DNA of 35,751 nucleotides from an uncultured Ruminococcus sp. (lineage in GTDB: Bacteria > Bacillota > Clostridia > Oscillospirales > Acutalibacteraceae): contig CADCHW010000003.1 in NCBI GenBank assembly GCA_902801245.1, forward strand, positions 160,041-195,791, in the 5' to 3' direction. The translations under genes were made by a program, and so were the position numbers. The notes beneath the pieces were generated by a model that saw only the letters and a list, made by a program, of their open reading frames with translations, made no database searches and was not told where the DNA came from. The first letter of the stretch is position 1. Each line of letters opens with the position of its first letter. Shown in pieces: positions 1-6,982 of this stretch.

Positions 1-68
1 AACCCTTGGTACCTCTCGGTATCACTAGTTTTCAAGACTAGCTCCTTAAACCACTCGGACACCTCTCC
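1..68 (-). tRNA. tRNA-Ser(UGA), 3' part cut by window edge
   Basis: Read on the minus strand, the segment begins GGAGAGGTGTCCGAGTGG at position 68, the usual 5' acceptor and D-arm of a bacterial serine tRNA. The anticodon loop CTTGAAA places anticodon UGA at 34-32 (minus). The extra G-rich sequence after the anticodon stem fits the long variable arm of a class II tRNA. The T-arm and 3' acceptor strand lie outside the window. A consensus promoter lies just upstream (82-110). Confidence 0.9.
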
Positions 69-81
69 AAACGACTTCTAT

Positions 82-110
82 ATTATATCATATCTTTTTG
101 CACTTGTCAA
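82..110 (-). promoter_or_regulatory. sigma-A promoter of tRNA-Ser
   Basis: On the minus strand TTGACA (110-105) and TATAAT (87-82) are separated by exactly 17 bp. Both hexamers match the consensus. The tRNA 5' end follows 13 bases after the -10 box. Confidence 0.85.
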
Positions 111-138
111 CACTTTTTTTAAAAAAAATTATTTTTAA

Positions 139-310
139 CACGTGAAGATAGTTTCTGCAATATTTAAATTCACGAACCCGACCAATAGTTAATTCGGTGA
201 GGCGGTCATTAACCAACTTTATTAAAAGCAATAACAATCATACCAAATACTTTCTAAAAATTATCGGTCGGGTACGCACAGTTGAAATTAAGAGTAACTA
301 TCTTCACGTG
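139..310 (-). mobile_element. MITE-like element copy 1 (ends CACGTGAAGATAGTT)
   Basis: The 15-bp ends CACGTGAAGATAGTT (139-153) and AACTATCTTCACGTG (296-310) are perfect inverted repeats. A second inner inverted pair, ACCCGACC near 176 and GGTCGGGT near 266, suggests the whole 172 bp can fold into one long hairpin. There is no coding capacity. On the htpG side it is joined through a short spacer to the palindrome at 317-331. Homologous copies are at 2337-2676 and 7858-8009. In htpG orientation an A/T-rich tract with a run of eight T follows, so the folded element could also help stop transcription (inference). Confidence 0.75.
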
Positions 311-316
311 TCTTCA

Positions 317-331
317 GCGGGCATTGCCCGC
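317..331. repeat. 15-bp palindrome abutting the htpG stop codon
   Basis: GCGGGCATTGCCCGC is a near-perfect palindrome that starts on the base after the htpG stop codon (minus strand TAA at 334-332). It belongs to the same family as the palindromes at 2669-2788, 3771-3785, 7838-7852 and 7867-7881. A hairpin here would form directly behind the stop codon. Confidence 0.75.
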
Positions 332-2209
332 TTAGTTCATTAAGCTGCAAACAAGGTCTGCATATTCCGACGGATTTTCAACAGTCAAGCCTGCAATAAT
401 AACAGCCTGATTATAGAGGAGCTTTGCGTATTTCTCGGCTTTCTCCTTGTCGGCGGTAATGTTTGCGATAAGTGCATTTACAGCCGGGTGAGAAGCGTTG
501 ATTTCAAGAACTCTCTCTGCTCTTACCATAGCTTCGGGCTGTGCGAGTGCCATATATTTCTCCATTTCAAACGAAACTCCGCCTTTAGCTGTTAAGCAAA
601 CAGGGTGGCTCTTAAGCTTCTTAGAGAATACAACCTCGTTGACCTTGTCACCGAGAGTATCTTTGATGAATTTAAGTGTATCATCATCGTTCTTAGCCTC
701 GGTCTTGTTGTCGTCGCCCTCTTCTTCAACGTCCTCGTTTACAATGTTCTTGAAGCTCTTGCCGTTGTAGTCGCCCATACTCTGGAATGCGAACTCGTCA
801 ATTTCCTCCGCACAGTAGAGAATTTCTCTGCCTTTGTCACGGAAGTATTCTGTCTGAGGAAGCTTGTCAATACTGTCGATACTTTCTCCTGTTGCAAAGT
901 AAATGTCTTTCTGGTCTTCGCCCATTCTCTCAACGTACTCTTTCAGTGTTACAAGCTTCTTCTCCGTTGAAGAGTAGAAGAGTACCAAATCCTTAACGTT
1001 ATCCTTGTGAGCACCATAATCTGCCACAAGACCGTATTTGATGTTTCTGCCGAAGTTTGCATAGAACTTCTCGTAACCCTCACGGTCGTTTTTGAGCCAC
1101 GAAGAAAGCTCGTTCTTAATCTTTTTCTCCAAAGTTGAAGCGATGTTTTTGAGCTGTCTGTCGTGCTGGAGCATTTCTCTTGAAATGTTAAGTGAAAGGT
1201 CTTGTGAATCAACTACACCCTTTACAAACGAAAAATGCTCGGGGAGCAAATCGGAACACTTGTCCATAATGAGAACGCCGCTGCTGTAAAGCTGCAAGCC
1301 TTTCTTGTACTCCTTTGTGTGGTAGTCAAACGGAACTTTCGACGGAATAAAGAGGAGCGACTTAAATGTTACAACACCCTCAACAGAGTTCGAGAAAACT
1401 CTTGCCGGATTTTCCCAGTCAAAGAATTTCTGCTTGTAGAACTCGTTGTACTCGTCCTCGGTAACGTCCTTTTTGTTTCTTTGCCAAATAGGAATCATAC
1501 TGTTGAGAACTTCGTCCTCGGTTACTTCGTCATACTCGGGGTTTTCAAGGTCGCTGTCTTCACGGAGCTTTCTGTGTTCCATTTCCATTATGATAGGATA
1601 GCGTATGTAATCGGAGTACTTGGATACAAGTGCGGAAATCTTGTACTTTTCAAGGAACTCCGAATAGTTCTCGCTGTCGGTATCCTCTTTGATTTTGAGG
1701 ATAATCTTTGTTCCTACATCAGCCTTTTCAATCTCGGTAATCTCGTAGCCGTCAGCACCCGAACTTTTCCACTGATAAGCTTGGTCAACGTTGTACTTAC
1801 GTGTCTGTACGGTAATCTCGTCCGCAACCATAAATGCGGAGTAGAAGCCTACACCAAACTGACCGATAATATCAACATCGTCGTTCTTTTCGTTCTCCTG
1901 CTTGAACTTGAAAGAACCGCTGTTTGCGATAGTACCGAGGTTGTTGTCGAGGTCGTCCTTATCCATACCGATACCGTTGTCGGTGATTGTGATAATTCTG
2001 TTCGGCTTGTCAATCTCGATATTGATTTTGAACTCGTCCTTGTTAAGACCGACATTCTGGTCGGTAAGTGAGATGTAATAAAGCTTGTCGATAGCATCGC
2101 TTGCGTTGGAGATAATTTCTCTGAGGAAAATCTCCTTATGTGTGTAAATAGAGTTAATCATTAAGTCGAGAAGTCTTTTGGATTCCGACTTGAATTCTGT
2201 CTTTGACAT
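332..2209 (-). CDS. htpG: Molecular chaperone HtpG (Hsp90)
   Basis: Bacterial Hsp90: an ATP-driven homodimeric cytosolic chaperone. The 625-residue product has the GHKL ATPase fold at the N-terminus, with the ISNASDAIDKL helix near residue 35, the DNGIGM nucleotide motif near 77 and GQFGVGFYSAFMVAD near 116. The middle and C-terminal dimerisation domains follow, and length is normal for the family. The ATG at 2209 follows a GAGG ribosome binding site at 2220-2217. The gene stands alone, with its own promoter overlapped by a CIRCE operator (2237-2263), so HrcA-type heat-shock repression is expected. The stop codon touches a palindromic repeat that leads into MITE copy 1. No disruption is visible. 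Confidence 0.97.
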   Translation of the reverse strand: MSKTEFKSESKRLLDLMINSIYTHKEIFLREIISNASDAIDKLYYISLTDQNVGLNKDEFKINIEIDKPNRIITITDNGIGMDKDDLDNNLGTIANSGSFKFKQENEKNDDVDIIGQFGVGFYSAFMVADEITVQTRKYNVDQAYQWKSSGADGYEITEIEKADVGTKIILKIKEDTDSENYSEFLEKYKISALVSKYSDYIRYPIIMEMEHRKLREDSDLENPEYDEVTEDEVLNSMIPIWQRNKKDVTEDEYNEFYKQKFFDWENPARVFSNSVEGVVTFKSLLFIPSKVPFDYHTKEYKKGLQLYSSGVLIMDKCSDLLPEHFSFVKGVVDSQDLSLNISREMLQHDRQLKNIASTLEKKIKNELSSWLKNDREGYEKFYANFGRNIKYGLVADYGAHKDNVKDLVLFYSSTEKKLVTLKEYVERMGEDQKDIYFATGESIDSIDKLPQTEYFRDKGREILYCAEEIDEFAFQSMGDYNGKSFKNIVNEDVEEEGDDNKTEAKNDDDTLKFIKDTLGDKVNEVVFSKKLKSHPVCLTAKGGVSFEMEKYMALAQPEAMVRAERVLEINASHPAVNALIANITADKEKAEKYAKLLYNQAVIIAGLTVENPSEYADLVCSLMN

Positions 2210-2236
2210 ATATTGTACCTCGTAACTTTCAATAGA

Positions 2237-2263
2237 TTAGCACTCCGGTTCTTAGAGTGCTAA
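2237..2263 (-). promoter_or_regulatory. CIRCE operator (HrcA site) of htpG
   Basis: TTAGCACTC and GAGTGCTAA are separated by exactly 9 bp, a perfect CIRCE inverted repeat, the known binding site of the HrcA repressor. It lies just downstream of the -10 box at 2273-2268, over the expected transcription start, and upstream of the htpG ribosome binding site. Heat-inducible control by HrcA is therefore expected. Confidence 0.92.
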
Positions 2264-2267
2264 AATA

Positions 2268-2296
2268 GTTATATAACAAATTCGGAAATTTGTCAA
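2268..2296 (-). promoter_or_regulatory. sigma-A promoter of htpG
   Basis: On the minus strand TTGACA (2296-2291) and TATAAC (2273-2268) are separated by 17 bp. The promoter sits directly upstream of the CIRCE operator. Confidence 0.85.
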
Positions 2297-2336
2297 TACC
2301 TTATTTGTGAATAAACCATTAACTTTATATTTTTAA

Positions 2337-2676
2337 TACGTGAAGATAGTTTATTTTATCAATAACTTTCATTACCCGACCGATAATTAATCTGTAACGT
2401 TCGATTTTTAGGGAGGTAAATTCGATAAAAATGGCTTAACCATCAAAAAAACTTGAATTTTAACACACCCTAATAAGACTAGCGTTTAGGGGTGTTATTT
2501 TTGAAACTTTTGGCTTTGTTATCAGAAAAATCAAGAATATACTCCCTAATTTACGAACGTTACAGATTAATTTAATGCGGCAGTTTTTGACCGAATTCAT
2601 TAAGTACAATAACAATTATACCAAATACTTTCGGTCGGGTAGTTGAAGTTATTGCTTTAAAGACTGTCTTCACGTA
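2337..2676 (-). mobile_element. MITE-like element copy 2, interrupted by a nested element
   Basis: The left end TACGTGAAGATAGTTT and right end GACTGTCTTCACGTA are imperfect inverted repeats matching copy 1. The interior also matches copy 1 (ACCCGACC, CAATAACAAT, ATACCAAATACTTT, TCGGTCGGGTA). Removing the nested 174-bp element at 2392-2565 and one 6-bp duplication leaves about 160 bp, close to the 172 bp of copy 1. The right end runs straight into the tandem palindrome array at 2669-2788, which has the same arrangement as copy 1 next to its single palindrome. Confidence 0.75.
2392..2565. mobile_element. Nested MITE (ends CTGTAACGTTCG) with 6-bp target duplication
   Basis: The ends CTGTAACGTTCG (2392-2403) and CGAACGTTACAG (2554-2565) are perfect 12-bp inverted repeats. 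A second match, TTAGGGAG, lies a few bases inside each end. The direct repeat ATTAAT flanks it at 2386-2391 and 2566-2571, as expected for a target-site duplication. The centre carries an imperfect hairpin (AACACACCCTAA with TTAGGGGTGTT). There is no open reading frame of note in 174 bp, so it is non-autonomous. The left 86 bases match the element entering at 35660 with only a handful of differences. Confidence 0.82.
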
Positions 2677-2788
2677 TCTCCAGCGGACGTTGTCCGCCTT
2701 CACGTATTTCCTGCGGACGTTGTCCGCCTTCACGTATTTCCTGCGGACGTTGTCCGCCTTCACGTATTTCCTGCGGACGTTGTCCGCT
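2669..2788. repeat. Four tandem copies of a 30-bp palindrome unit
   Basis: Four head-to-tail units run at 2669-2698, 2699-2728, 2729-2758 and 2759-2788. Each carries the 15-bp palindrome GCGGACGTTGTCCGC and a 15-bp spacer containing CTTCACGTA. Units 2 and 3 are identical. Unit 1 differs at two spacer positions and unit 4 at the last base. The spacer shares CTTCACGTA with the MITE end, so the array looks like expansion of the palindrome-plus-MITE-end junction. The innermost unit encodes the C-terminus and stop codon of the lipoprotein gene. Confidence 0.88.
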
Positions 2789-3137
2789 TAACAAAATTTA
2801 TAATATCGCCGTTATATTCAAGACTAAGCTCCGTGCCGGAAAGTGTATACTTAAACGGAAATTCCCTTTTAAGAGAATTATCTATAATTACAAAGCCGTC
2901 TTCGCCGAAAACACAAAGACCGTTTATCTCACATTCTTCATTGTCGTTTTTGATTTTCAGAACCGCATTATCCTCTGCAAATTCAAGCGTTGAAACAAGA
3001 CCCTGCTCTCCTAAATACTCCCACGAATAAAGCTTAATTTCATCTGCTTCGCAGTTAATGACTGTCTTTCCGCACCCTCCTAAAACAATTATAACAATCA
3101 ATGCAAGAGATAATATTACAAATTTAAAATCTTTCAT
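2760..3137 (-). CDS. Small predicted lipoprotein, function unknown
   Basis: I do not recognise the family. Starting at the ATG at 3137 (upstream AGGA) gives 125 residues with a lysine-containing N-terminus, a hydrophobic stretch and the lipobox VLGGC with Cys22, so export and lipid anchoring are likely. A longer in-frame start at 3218 would bury this signal peptide and was not used. The mature part is short, acidic and beta-rich, as in many small extracytoplasmic proteins. The last eight residues (RTTSAGNT) and the TGA stop are supplied by unit 4 of the tandem palindrome array, so the native C-terminus has probably been replaced. It is divergent from ruvC. Confidence 0.7.
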   Translation of the reverse strand: MKDFKFVILSLALIVIIVLGGCGKTVINCEADEIKLYSWEYLGEQGLVSTLEFAEDNAVLKIKNDNEECEINGLCVFGEDGFVIIDNSLKREFPFKYTLSGTELSLEYNGDIINFVKRTTSAGNT

Positions 3138-3210
3138 AAAATCAACAGTCCTTTCAATATTATACATATTTTTTTGAAAACAAAAATACATAATAGTGCG
3201 ATTTAATGTG

Positions 3211-3239
3211 TTGCTCATTTTTCACAAATATGGTATAAT
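3211..3239 (+). promoter_or_regulatory. sigma-A promoter of ruvCAB
   Basis: TTGCTC (3211-3216) and TATAAT (3234-3239) have a 17-bp spacer, and TGG before the -10 box adds an extended -10 element. The ruvC start follows 37 bases downstream. Confidence 0.8.
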
Positions 3240-3276
3240 AATCTAAATATGGAATTGTGTCAGACGGAGAGATATA

Positions 3277-3804
3277 ATGGTAGTTTTAGGCATTGACCCC
3301 GGTTACGCTATTGTCGGCTACGGCGGTATTGAATTTTACAATAATAAATATCATACATTAGGTTACGGTGCAATTTTGACTAAGCCTACTCAGAATTTTG
3401 ATTTGCGGCTTGAAATAATTTTCAGCGAAATGAATACTGTTCTCGATAAGTGCAAGCCAGATGTTATGTCTATCGAAAAGCTGTATTTTCAGAATAACCA
3501 GAAAACGGCTATTGACGTTGCTCAGGCGAGAGGTGTTATTTTGCTTGCGGCTAAACTAAAAAGTGTGCCTATTTTCGAGTACACTCCGCTGCAAGTCAAA
3601 ACAGCCGTCACAGGCTACGGCAAGGCAAAGAAAGAGCAGGTTATGGAGATGACGAAACGTCTTCTGAAGCTTGAAAAAATGCCTAAGCTTGACGATACAG
3701 CGGACGCACTTGCAATAGCAATTTGTCACACTCAGGCGAACGGCTCACCGTTGAAAGAATTTTTAAATAAGCGGACAACGTCCGCAAAGGGGGTAAAAAG
3801 CTGA
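3277..3804 (+). CDS. ruvC: Holliday junction endonuclease RuvC
   Basis: Resolves Holliday junctions by symmetric nicking, working with RuvAB. The 175 residues include the acidic metal-binding set of the family: D7 in LGIDPG, E67 in SIEKLYF, and D140 and D143 in LDDTADALAIA. The start ATG follows GGAGAG. The stop TGA overlaps the ruvA ATG by one base (translational coupling). Oddity: codons 166-170 (RTTSA) fall on the palindromic repeat GCGGACAACGTCCGC at 3771-3785, the same repeat and reading frame that ends the upstream lipoprotein, so the tail beyond about residue 164 appears repeat-derived. The catalytic core is intact. Confidence 0.97.
   Translation: MVVLGIDPGYAIVGYGGIEFYNNKYHTLGYGAILTKPTQNFDLRLEIIFSEMNTVLDKCKPDVMSIEKLYFQNNQKTAIDVAQARGVILLAAKLKSVPIFEYTPLQVKTAVTGYGKAKKEQVMEMTKRLLKLEKMPKLDDTADALAIAICHTQANGSPLKEFLNKRTTSAKGVKS
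3771..3785. repeat. Palindrome inside the 3' end of ruvC
   Basis: GCGGACAACGTCCGC is identical to the core of the four array units at 2669-2788 (read on the other strand). Here it is inside the coding sequence, 17 bases before the ruvC stop codon, and it encodes the RTTSA peptide. No MITE follows it, so the palindrome can occur alone. Confidence 0.8.
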
Positions 3805-4412
3805 TGATATATAGCTTAAAAGGAACATTAATTCACTGTATGCAAAATTTTGTAGTTGTGGAATGCGGCGGTGTCGGATATAAATGCAGCACATCACTTT
3901 CAACAATAAGAGAACTTCCGCAAATAGACAGTGAAGTTACTCTTTACACATATATGTCGGTAAGGGAAGACGCTGTTGAGCTGTTCGGATTTAAGACAAC
4001 ACAGGAGCTTGAATGCTTTAAAATTTTGACAAGCGTGAGCGGTGTAGGAGCTAAAGTGGGAATAGCTATCCTGTCGGAATTTTCACCGGAACAGGTTGCC
4101 GTGTGCATAGGCTCAAACGATGCAAAAACTCTGACCAAAGCCGCAGGTGTCGGAAATAAGCTTGCACAGAGAATTATCCTTGAACTAAAGGATAAGATGA
4201 AAAAGCTTAACATCAAGGAATCAAGCATTAATATTCCAACTAAATCCACAGCGGCAGGCTTTGATTTGGGAAATATAAAAAATGCCGCCGAAGCTTTGGC
4301 TGTTCTTGGCTACAGCAGTGATGAAGTTATGCCGATACTTTCAACATTTGACGGGAATCTGTCGGTTGAAGAACTTATTCACAAAACATTACTTGAATTT
4401 GGAAAAAAATAA
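3804..4412 (+). CDS. ruvA: Holliday junction branch migration protein RuvA
   Basis: Tetrameric DNA-binding subunit that loads RuvB onto four-way junctions. The 202 residues show the N-terminal OB fold (about 1-62), two helix-hairpin-helix motifs (VSGVGAKVG near 78 and AAGVGNKLA near 113), and the C-terminal domain III (AAEALAVLGYSSDEV near 160) that contacts RuvB. Length is typical. The start ATG overlaps the ruvC stop, and ruvB begins 21 bases downstream, forming a compact ruvCAB operon. Confidence 0.97.
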   Translation: MIYSLKGTLIHCMQNFVVVECGGVGYKCSTSLSTIRELPQIDSEVTLYTYMSVREDAVELFGFKTTQELECFKILTSVSGVGAKVGIAILSEFSPEQVAVCIGSNDAKTLTKAAGVGNKLAQRIILELKDKMKKLNIKESSINIPTKSTAAGFDLGNIKNAAEALAVLGYSSDEVMPILSTFDGNLSVEELIHKTLLEFGKK

Positions 4413-4433
4413 AATTAAAAAGGAAGACTTAAT

Positions 4434-5483
4434 TTGGAAGAAATGGATTTTGAGGATAGGATTGTTTCGGCTTCCGAAATTCCGGAAGATACTTTGGGTT
4501 CGGAAAATCCGCTGCGTCCTAAAACTCTTGACGAATATATCGGTCAGGAAAAAGTTAAAGAGAATCTGAAAGTTTTCATTGAAGCAGCTAAAAAGCGAGG
4601 GGAAATTCTCGACCACGTTTTACTGTACGGTCCTCCCGGTCTTGGTAAAACTACGCTGTCACAGATTATAGCAAACGAGCTTAACGTAAATTTGCGTATA
4701 ACCTCGGGTCCCGCTATCGAGAAACCCGGAGATTTGGCGGCACTTCTTACAAATCTCAGTACGGGCGATGTTCTGTTTATCGATGAAATTCACAGAATTT
4801 CAAGAGCCGTTGAGGAGGTTCTTTATCCGTCAATGGAGGATTTTGCGATTGACATTATCACGGGTAAAGGGCAAATGGCGGCTTCGTATCACTTGCCGCT
4901 TCCTAAGTTTACTTTGGTCGGTGCGACAACAAGAGCAGGTCAGCTTACCGCTCCTCTCCGTGACCGTTTCGGAGTTGTTCTCAGATTGGAGCTGTACACT
5001 CCCGAAGAGCTTGCGGAGATAGTCCGAAGAAGTGCGGGCATTCTGAATATTCCGATAGATAATGACGGTGCATTGGAAATTGCTTCACGCTCAAGAGGAA
5101 CTCCGAGAATTGCAAACAGACTTTTAAAGCGTGTTCGTGATTTTGCACAGGTTATGGGCGACGGAACTATCACTTGTGACATAGCAAGAATTGCCCTTGA
5201 TAAGCTTGAAATTGACGAGCTGGGTCTTGACGCAAACGACAGGCGAATGCTTGAAGCAATTATAAAATTTTACAACGGAGGTCCTGTCGGTCTTGAAACT
5301 TTGGCGGCGGCTATCGGTGAAGAAGCGGTTACCATTGAAGATGTTTACGAGCCGTATTTGATGCAGATAGGATTTTTGAGCCGTACTCCGAGAGGTCGTT
5401 GTGTGACATTCGCTGCATGTCAGCATTTGGACTTGTCACCGCCAAACGGAGTTATGCCGGGAAGTCCGACGCTCTTCGAGTGA
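4434..5483 (+). CDS. ruvB: Holliday junction helicase motor RuvB
   Basis: AAA+ hexameric motor for branch migration. The 349 residues contain Walker A GPPGLGKT (66-73), Walker B LFIDE (114-118), sensor 1 GATTRAG (163-169), the arginine-finger region PLRDRFG (174-180) and a C-terminal winged helix. I chose the TTG at 4434 because AAGGAAG lies about 7 bases upstream; an ATG at 4443 is the alternative and would cost three residues. The operon appears to end here, as two small hairpins follow the stop codon before glmM. Confidence 0.97.
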   Translation: MEEMDFEDRIVSASEIPEDTLGSENPLRPKTLDEYIGQEKVKENLKVFIEAAKKRGEILDHVLLYGPPGLGKTTLSQIIANELNVNLRITSGPAIEKPGDLAALLTNLSTGDVLFIDEIHRISRAVEEVLYPSMEDFAIDIITGKGQMAASYHLPLPKFTLVGATTRAGQLTAPLRDRFGVVLRLELYTPEELAEIVRRSAGILNIPIDNDGALEIASRSRGTPRIANRLLKRVRDFAQVMGDGTITCDIARIALDKLEIDELGLDANDRRMLEAIIKFYNGGPVGLETLAAAIGEEAVTIEDVYEPYLMQIGFLSRTPRGRCVTFAACQHLDLSPPNGVMPGSPTLFE

Positions 5484-5490
5484 ATGAAGT

Positions 5491-5524
5491 GCTGCGTTGC
5501 AGCGTGAAGTTTGCCTGCGGCAAA
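5491..5524. repeat. Paired small hairpins behind ruvB
   Basis: GCTGCGTTGCAGC (5491-5503) and TTTGCCTGCGGCAAA (5510-5524) are two short palindromes joined by GTGAAG. The layout hairpin-GTGAAG-hairpin copies that at 7838-7881, though the palindrome sequences differ, so this may be a variant of the same family. It starts 7 bases after the ruvB stop codon. Confidence 0.55.
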
Positions 5525-5611
5525 TGATTTAGGCTTTTAATTTCTCATTAATAAAAGTATATTTGAATATAGATTGAGTATGACAATTTTGATAAAGGAG
5601 ATTTTTTAATT

Positions 5612-6964
5612 ATGGGTAGATTATTTGGAACAGACGGTGCAAGAGGCATTGCAAATTCGGAGCTTACTTGTGAGCTTGCTATGAGTATCGGCAAGGCGGC
5701 GGCTATGGTTCTTATTGATGACGACAGCAGCGAAAAGCCGACTATTTTAATAGGCAAGGATACACGTCTTTCGTCAGATATGCTGGAGGGTGCTTTGACG
5801 GCAGGCTTGTGTTCGGTAGGGGCAAATGTTGTTCATCTCGGAACAGTTCCAACTCCGGCTGTTGCGTATCTTGTCAGAAAGTACAATGCAAGTGCAGGCG
5901 TTATGATTTCAGCCTCGCACAATCCGCACGAGTTCAACGGCATTAAAATTTTCAACTCCGACGGCTACAAGCTTCCCGACGCTCTTGAAGAGAAAATTGA
6001 ATCTATTGTTCTTGATAATTCTATCCCTTATCCCACACCGACAGGCAGCAAGCTCGGCAGAGTTATTACTCTTTCGGGTGCTGTCGATGCGTACATTGAC
6101 CACATTGCGGAAAGCATAGACGGCAGTCTTGAGGGTCTTAAAATTGCCGTTGACTGTTCAAACGGTTCGGCAAGTGCCACAGCGGAGAAGCTTTTCTCAA
6201 AGCTTGGTGCGGATTATCACATTATTAATGACAAACCCGACGGAGTTAATATAAATGAAAAGTGCGGCTCTACTCATATGGAGGGTCTTATTGAGTACGT
6301 CAAGGCTAACAAGACAGACTGCGGCGTTGCATTTGACGGCGATGCGGACAGATGTCTTGCCGTTGATGAAAACGGTAATCTCGTTGACGGAGATTTTCTC
6401 ATTGCAATTTGTGCCAAAGACCTAAAGGAGAGAGGTAAACTCAACAACGATACGGTTGTCGGCACTGTTATGACAAATATGGGCTTCAATAAGTTCTGTG
6501 ATGAAAACGGAATAAAATTTGTTTCAACCTCTGTCGGTGACAGATATGTTCTTGAAAATATGCTTGAAAACGATTACTGTCTGGGCGGTGAACAGTCGGG
6601 GCATGTAATTTTCCTAGATTACGGCACAACAGGCGACGGACAGCTTACGGGCGTACAGCTTCTGAGTATCATTAAACGCAGCGGAAAGAAGCTCTCGGAG
6701 CTTGCAGAGGTTATGAAGAGATATCCGCAGGTACTTATTAACGTCAAGGTTGCTACAGACAAAAAGGATAAATATTTTACAGACAAGACAATTAAAGCAG
6801 AAATTGAAAAGGTAAAGGAACAGCTCCACGGCAGAGGAAGAATTTTGGTAAGACCGTCGGGTACAGAACCTCTTATCCGTGTTATGCTGGAGGGCGAGGA
6901 TTATAAGGAAATTTCCGACCTCGGAAATGCTGTTGCCGACCTTATCAGAGAGCGACTTTGTTAA
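5612..6964 (+). CDS. glmM: Phosphoglucosamine mutase GlmM
   Basis: Converts glucosamine-6-phosphate to glucosamine-1-phosphate for UDP-GlcNAc and hence peptidoglycan synthesis. The 450 residues show the N-terminal GTDGARG signature (6-12), the phosphoserine loop ISASHNP with S102, the metal-binding DGDADR (242-247), the sugar-binding GEQSGH and the phosphate-binding RPSGTEP near the C-terminus. All domains of the alpha-D-phosphohexomutase family are present and length is normal. The ATG at 5612 is preceded by AAAGGAG. The methyltransferase gene follows within 20 bases and may be cotranscribed. Confidence 0.97.
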   Translation: MGRLFGTDGARGIANSELTCELAMSIGKAAAMVLIDDDSSEKPTILIGKDTRLSSDMLEGALTAGLCSVGANVVHLGTVPTPAVAYLVRKYNASAGVMISASHNPHEFNGIKIFNSDGYKLPDALEEKIESIVLDNSIPYPTPTGSKLGRVITLSGAVDAYIDHIAESIDGSLEGLKIAVDCSNGSASATAEKLFSKLGADYHIINDKPDGVNINEKCGSTHMEGLIEYVKANKTDCGVAFDGDADRCLAVDENGNLVDGDFLIAICAKDLKERGKLNNDTVVGTVMTNMGFNKFCDENGIKFVSTSVGDRYVLENMLENDYCLGGEQSGHVIFLDYGTTGDGQLTGVQLLSIIKRSGKKLSELAEVMKRYPQVLINVKVATDKKDKYFTDKTIKAEIEKVKEQLHGRGRILVRPSGTEPLIRVMLEGEDYKEISDLGNAVADLIRERLC

Positions 6965-6982
6965 TTGTGGAGCGGTGAAAAA

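Noticed and set aside
1235-2071. 278-residue plus-strand reading frame inside htpG
   Set aside because: It is antisense to a clear Hsp90 gene, has no ribosome binding site and no recognisable motif.
2572-2763. 63-residue minus-strand frame over the palindrome array
   Set aside because: It is repetitive peptide (KADNVRRKYV) translated from the tandem repeat, with no binding site.
2669-2788. CRISPR array
   Set aside because: The units are directly adjacent 30-bp copies with nearly identical spacers, and no cas genes are present. It is a tandem repeat.
3138-3187. Promoter of the lipoprotein gene
   Set aside because: TATAAT at 3164-3159 (minus) is good, but the -35 region is only A/T-rich without a clear hexamer.
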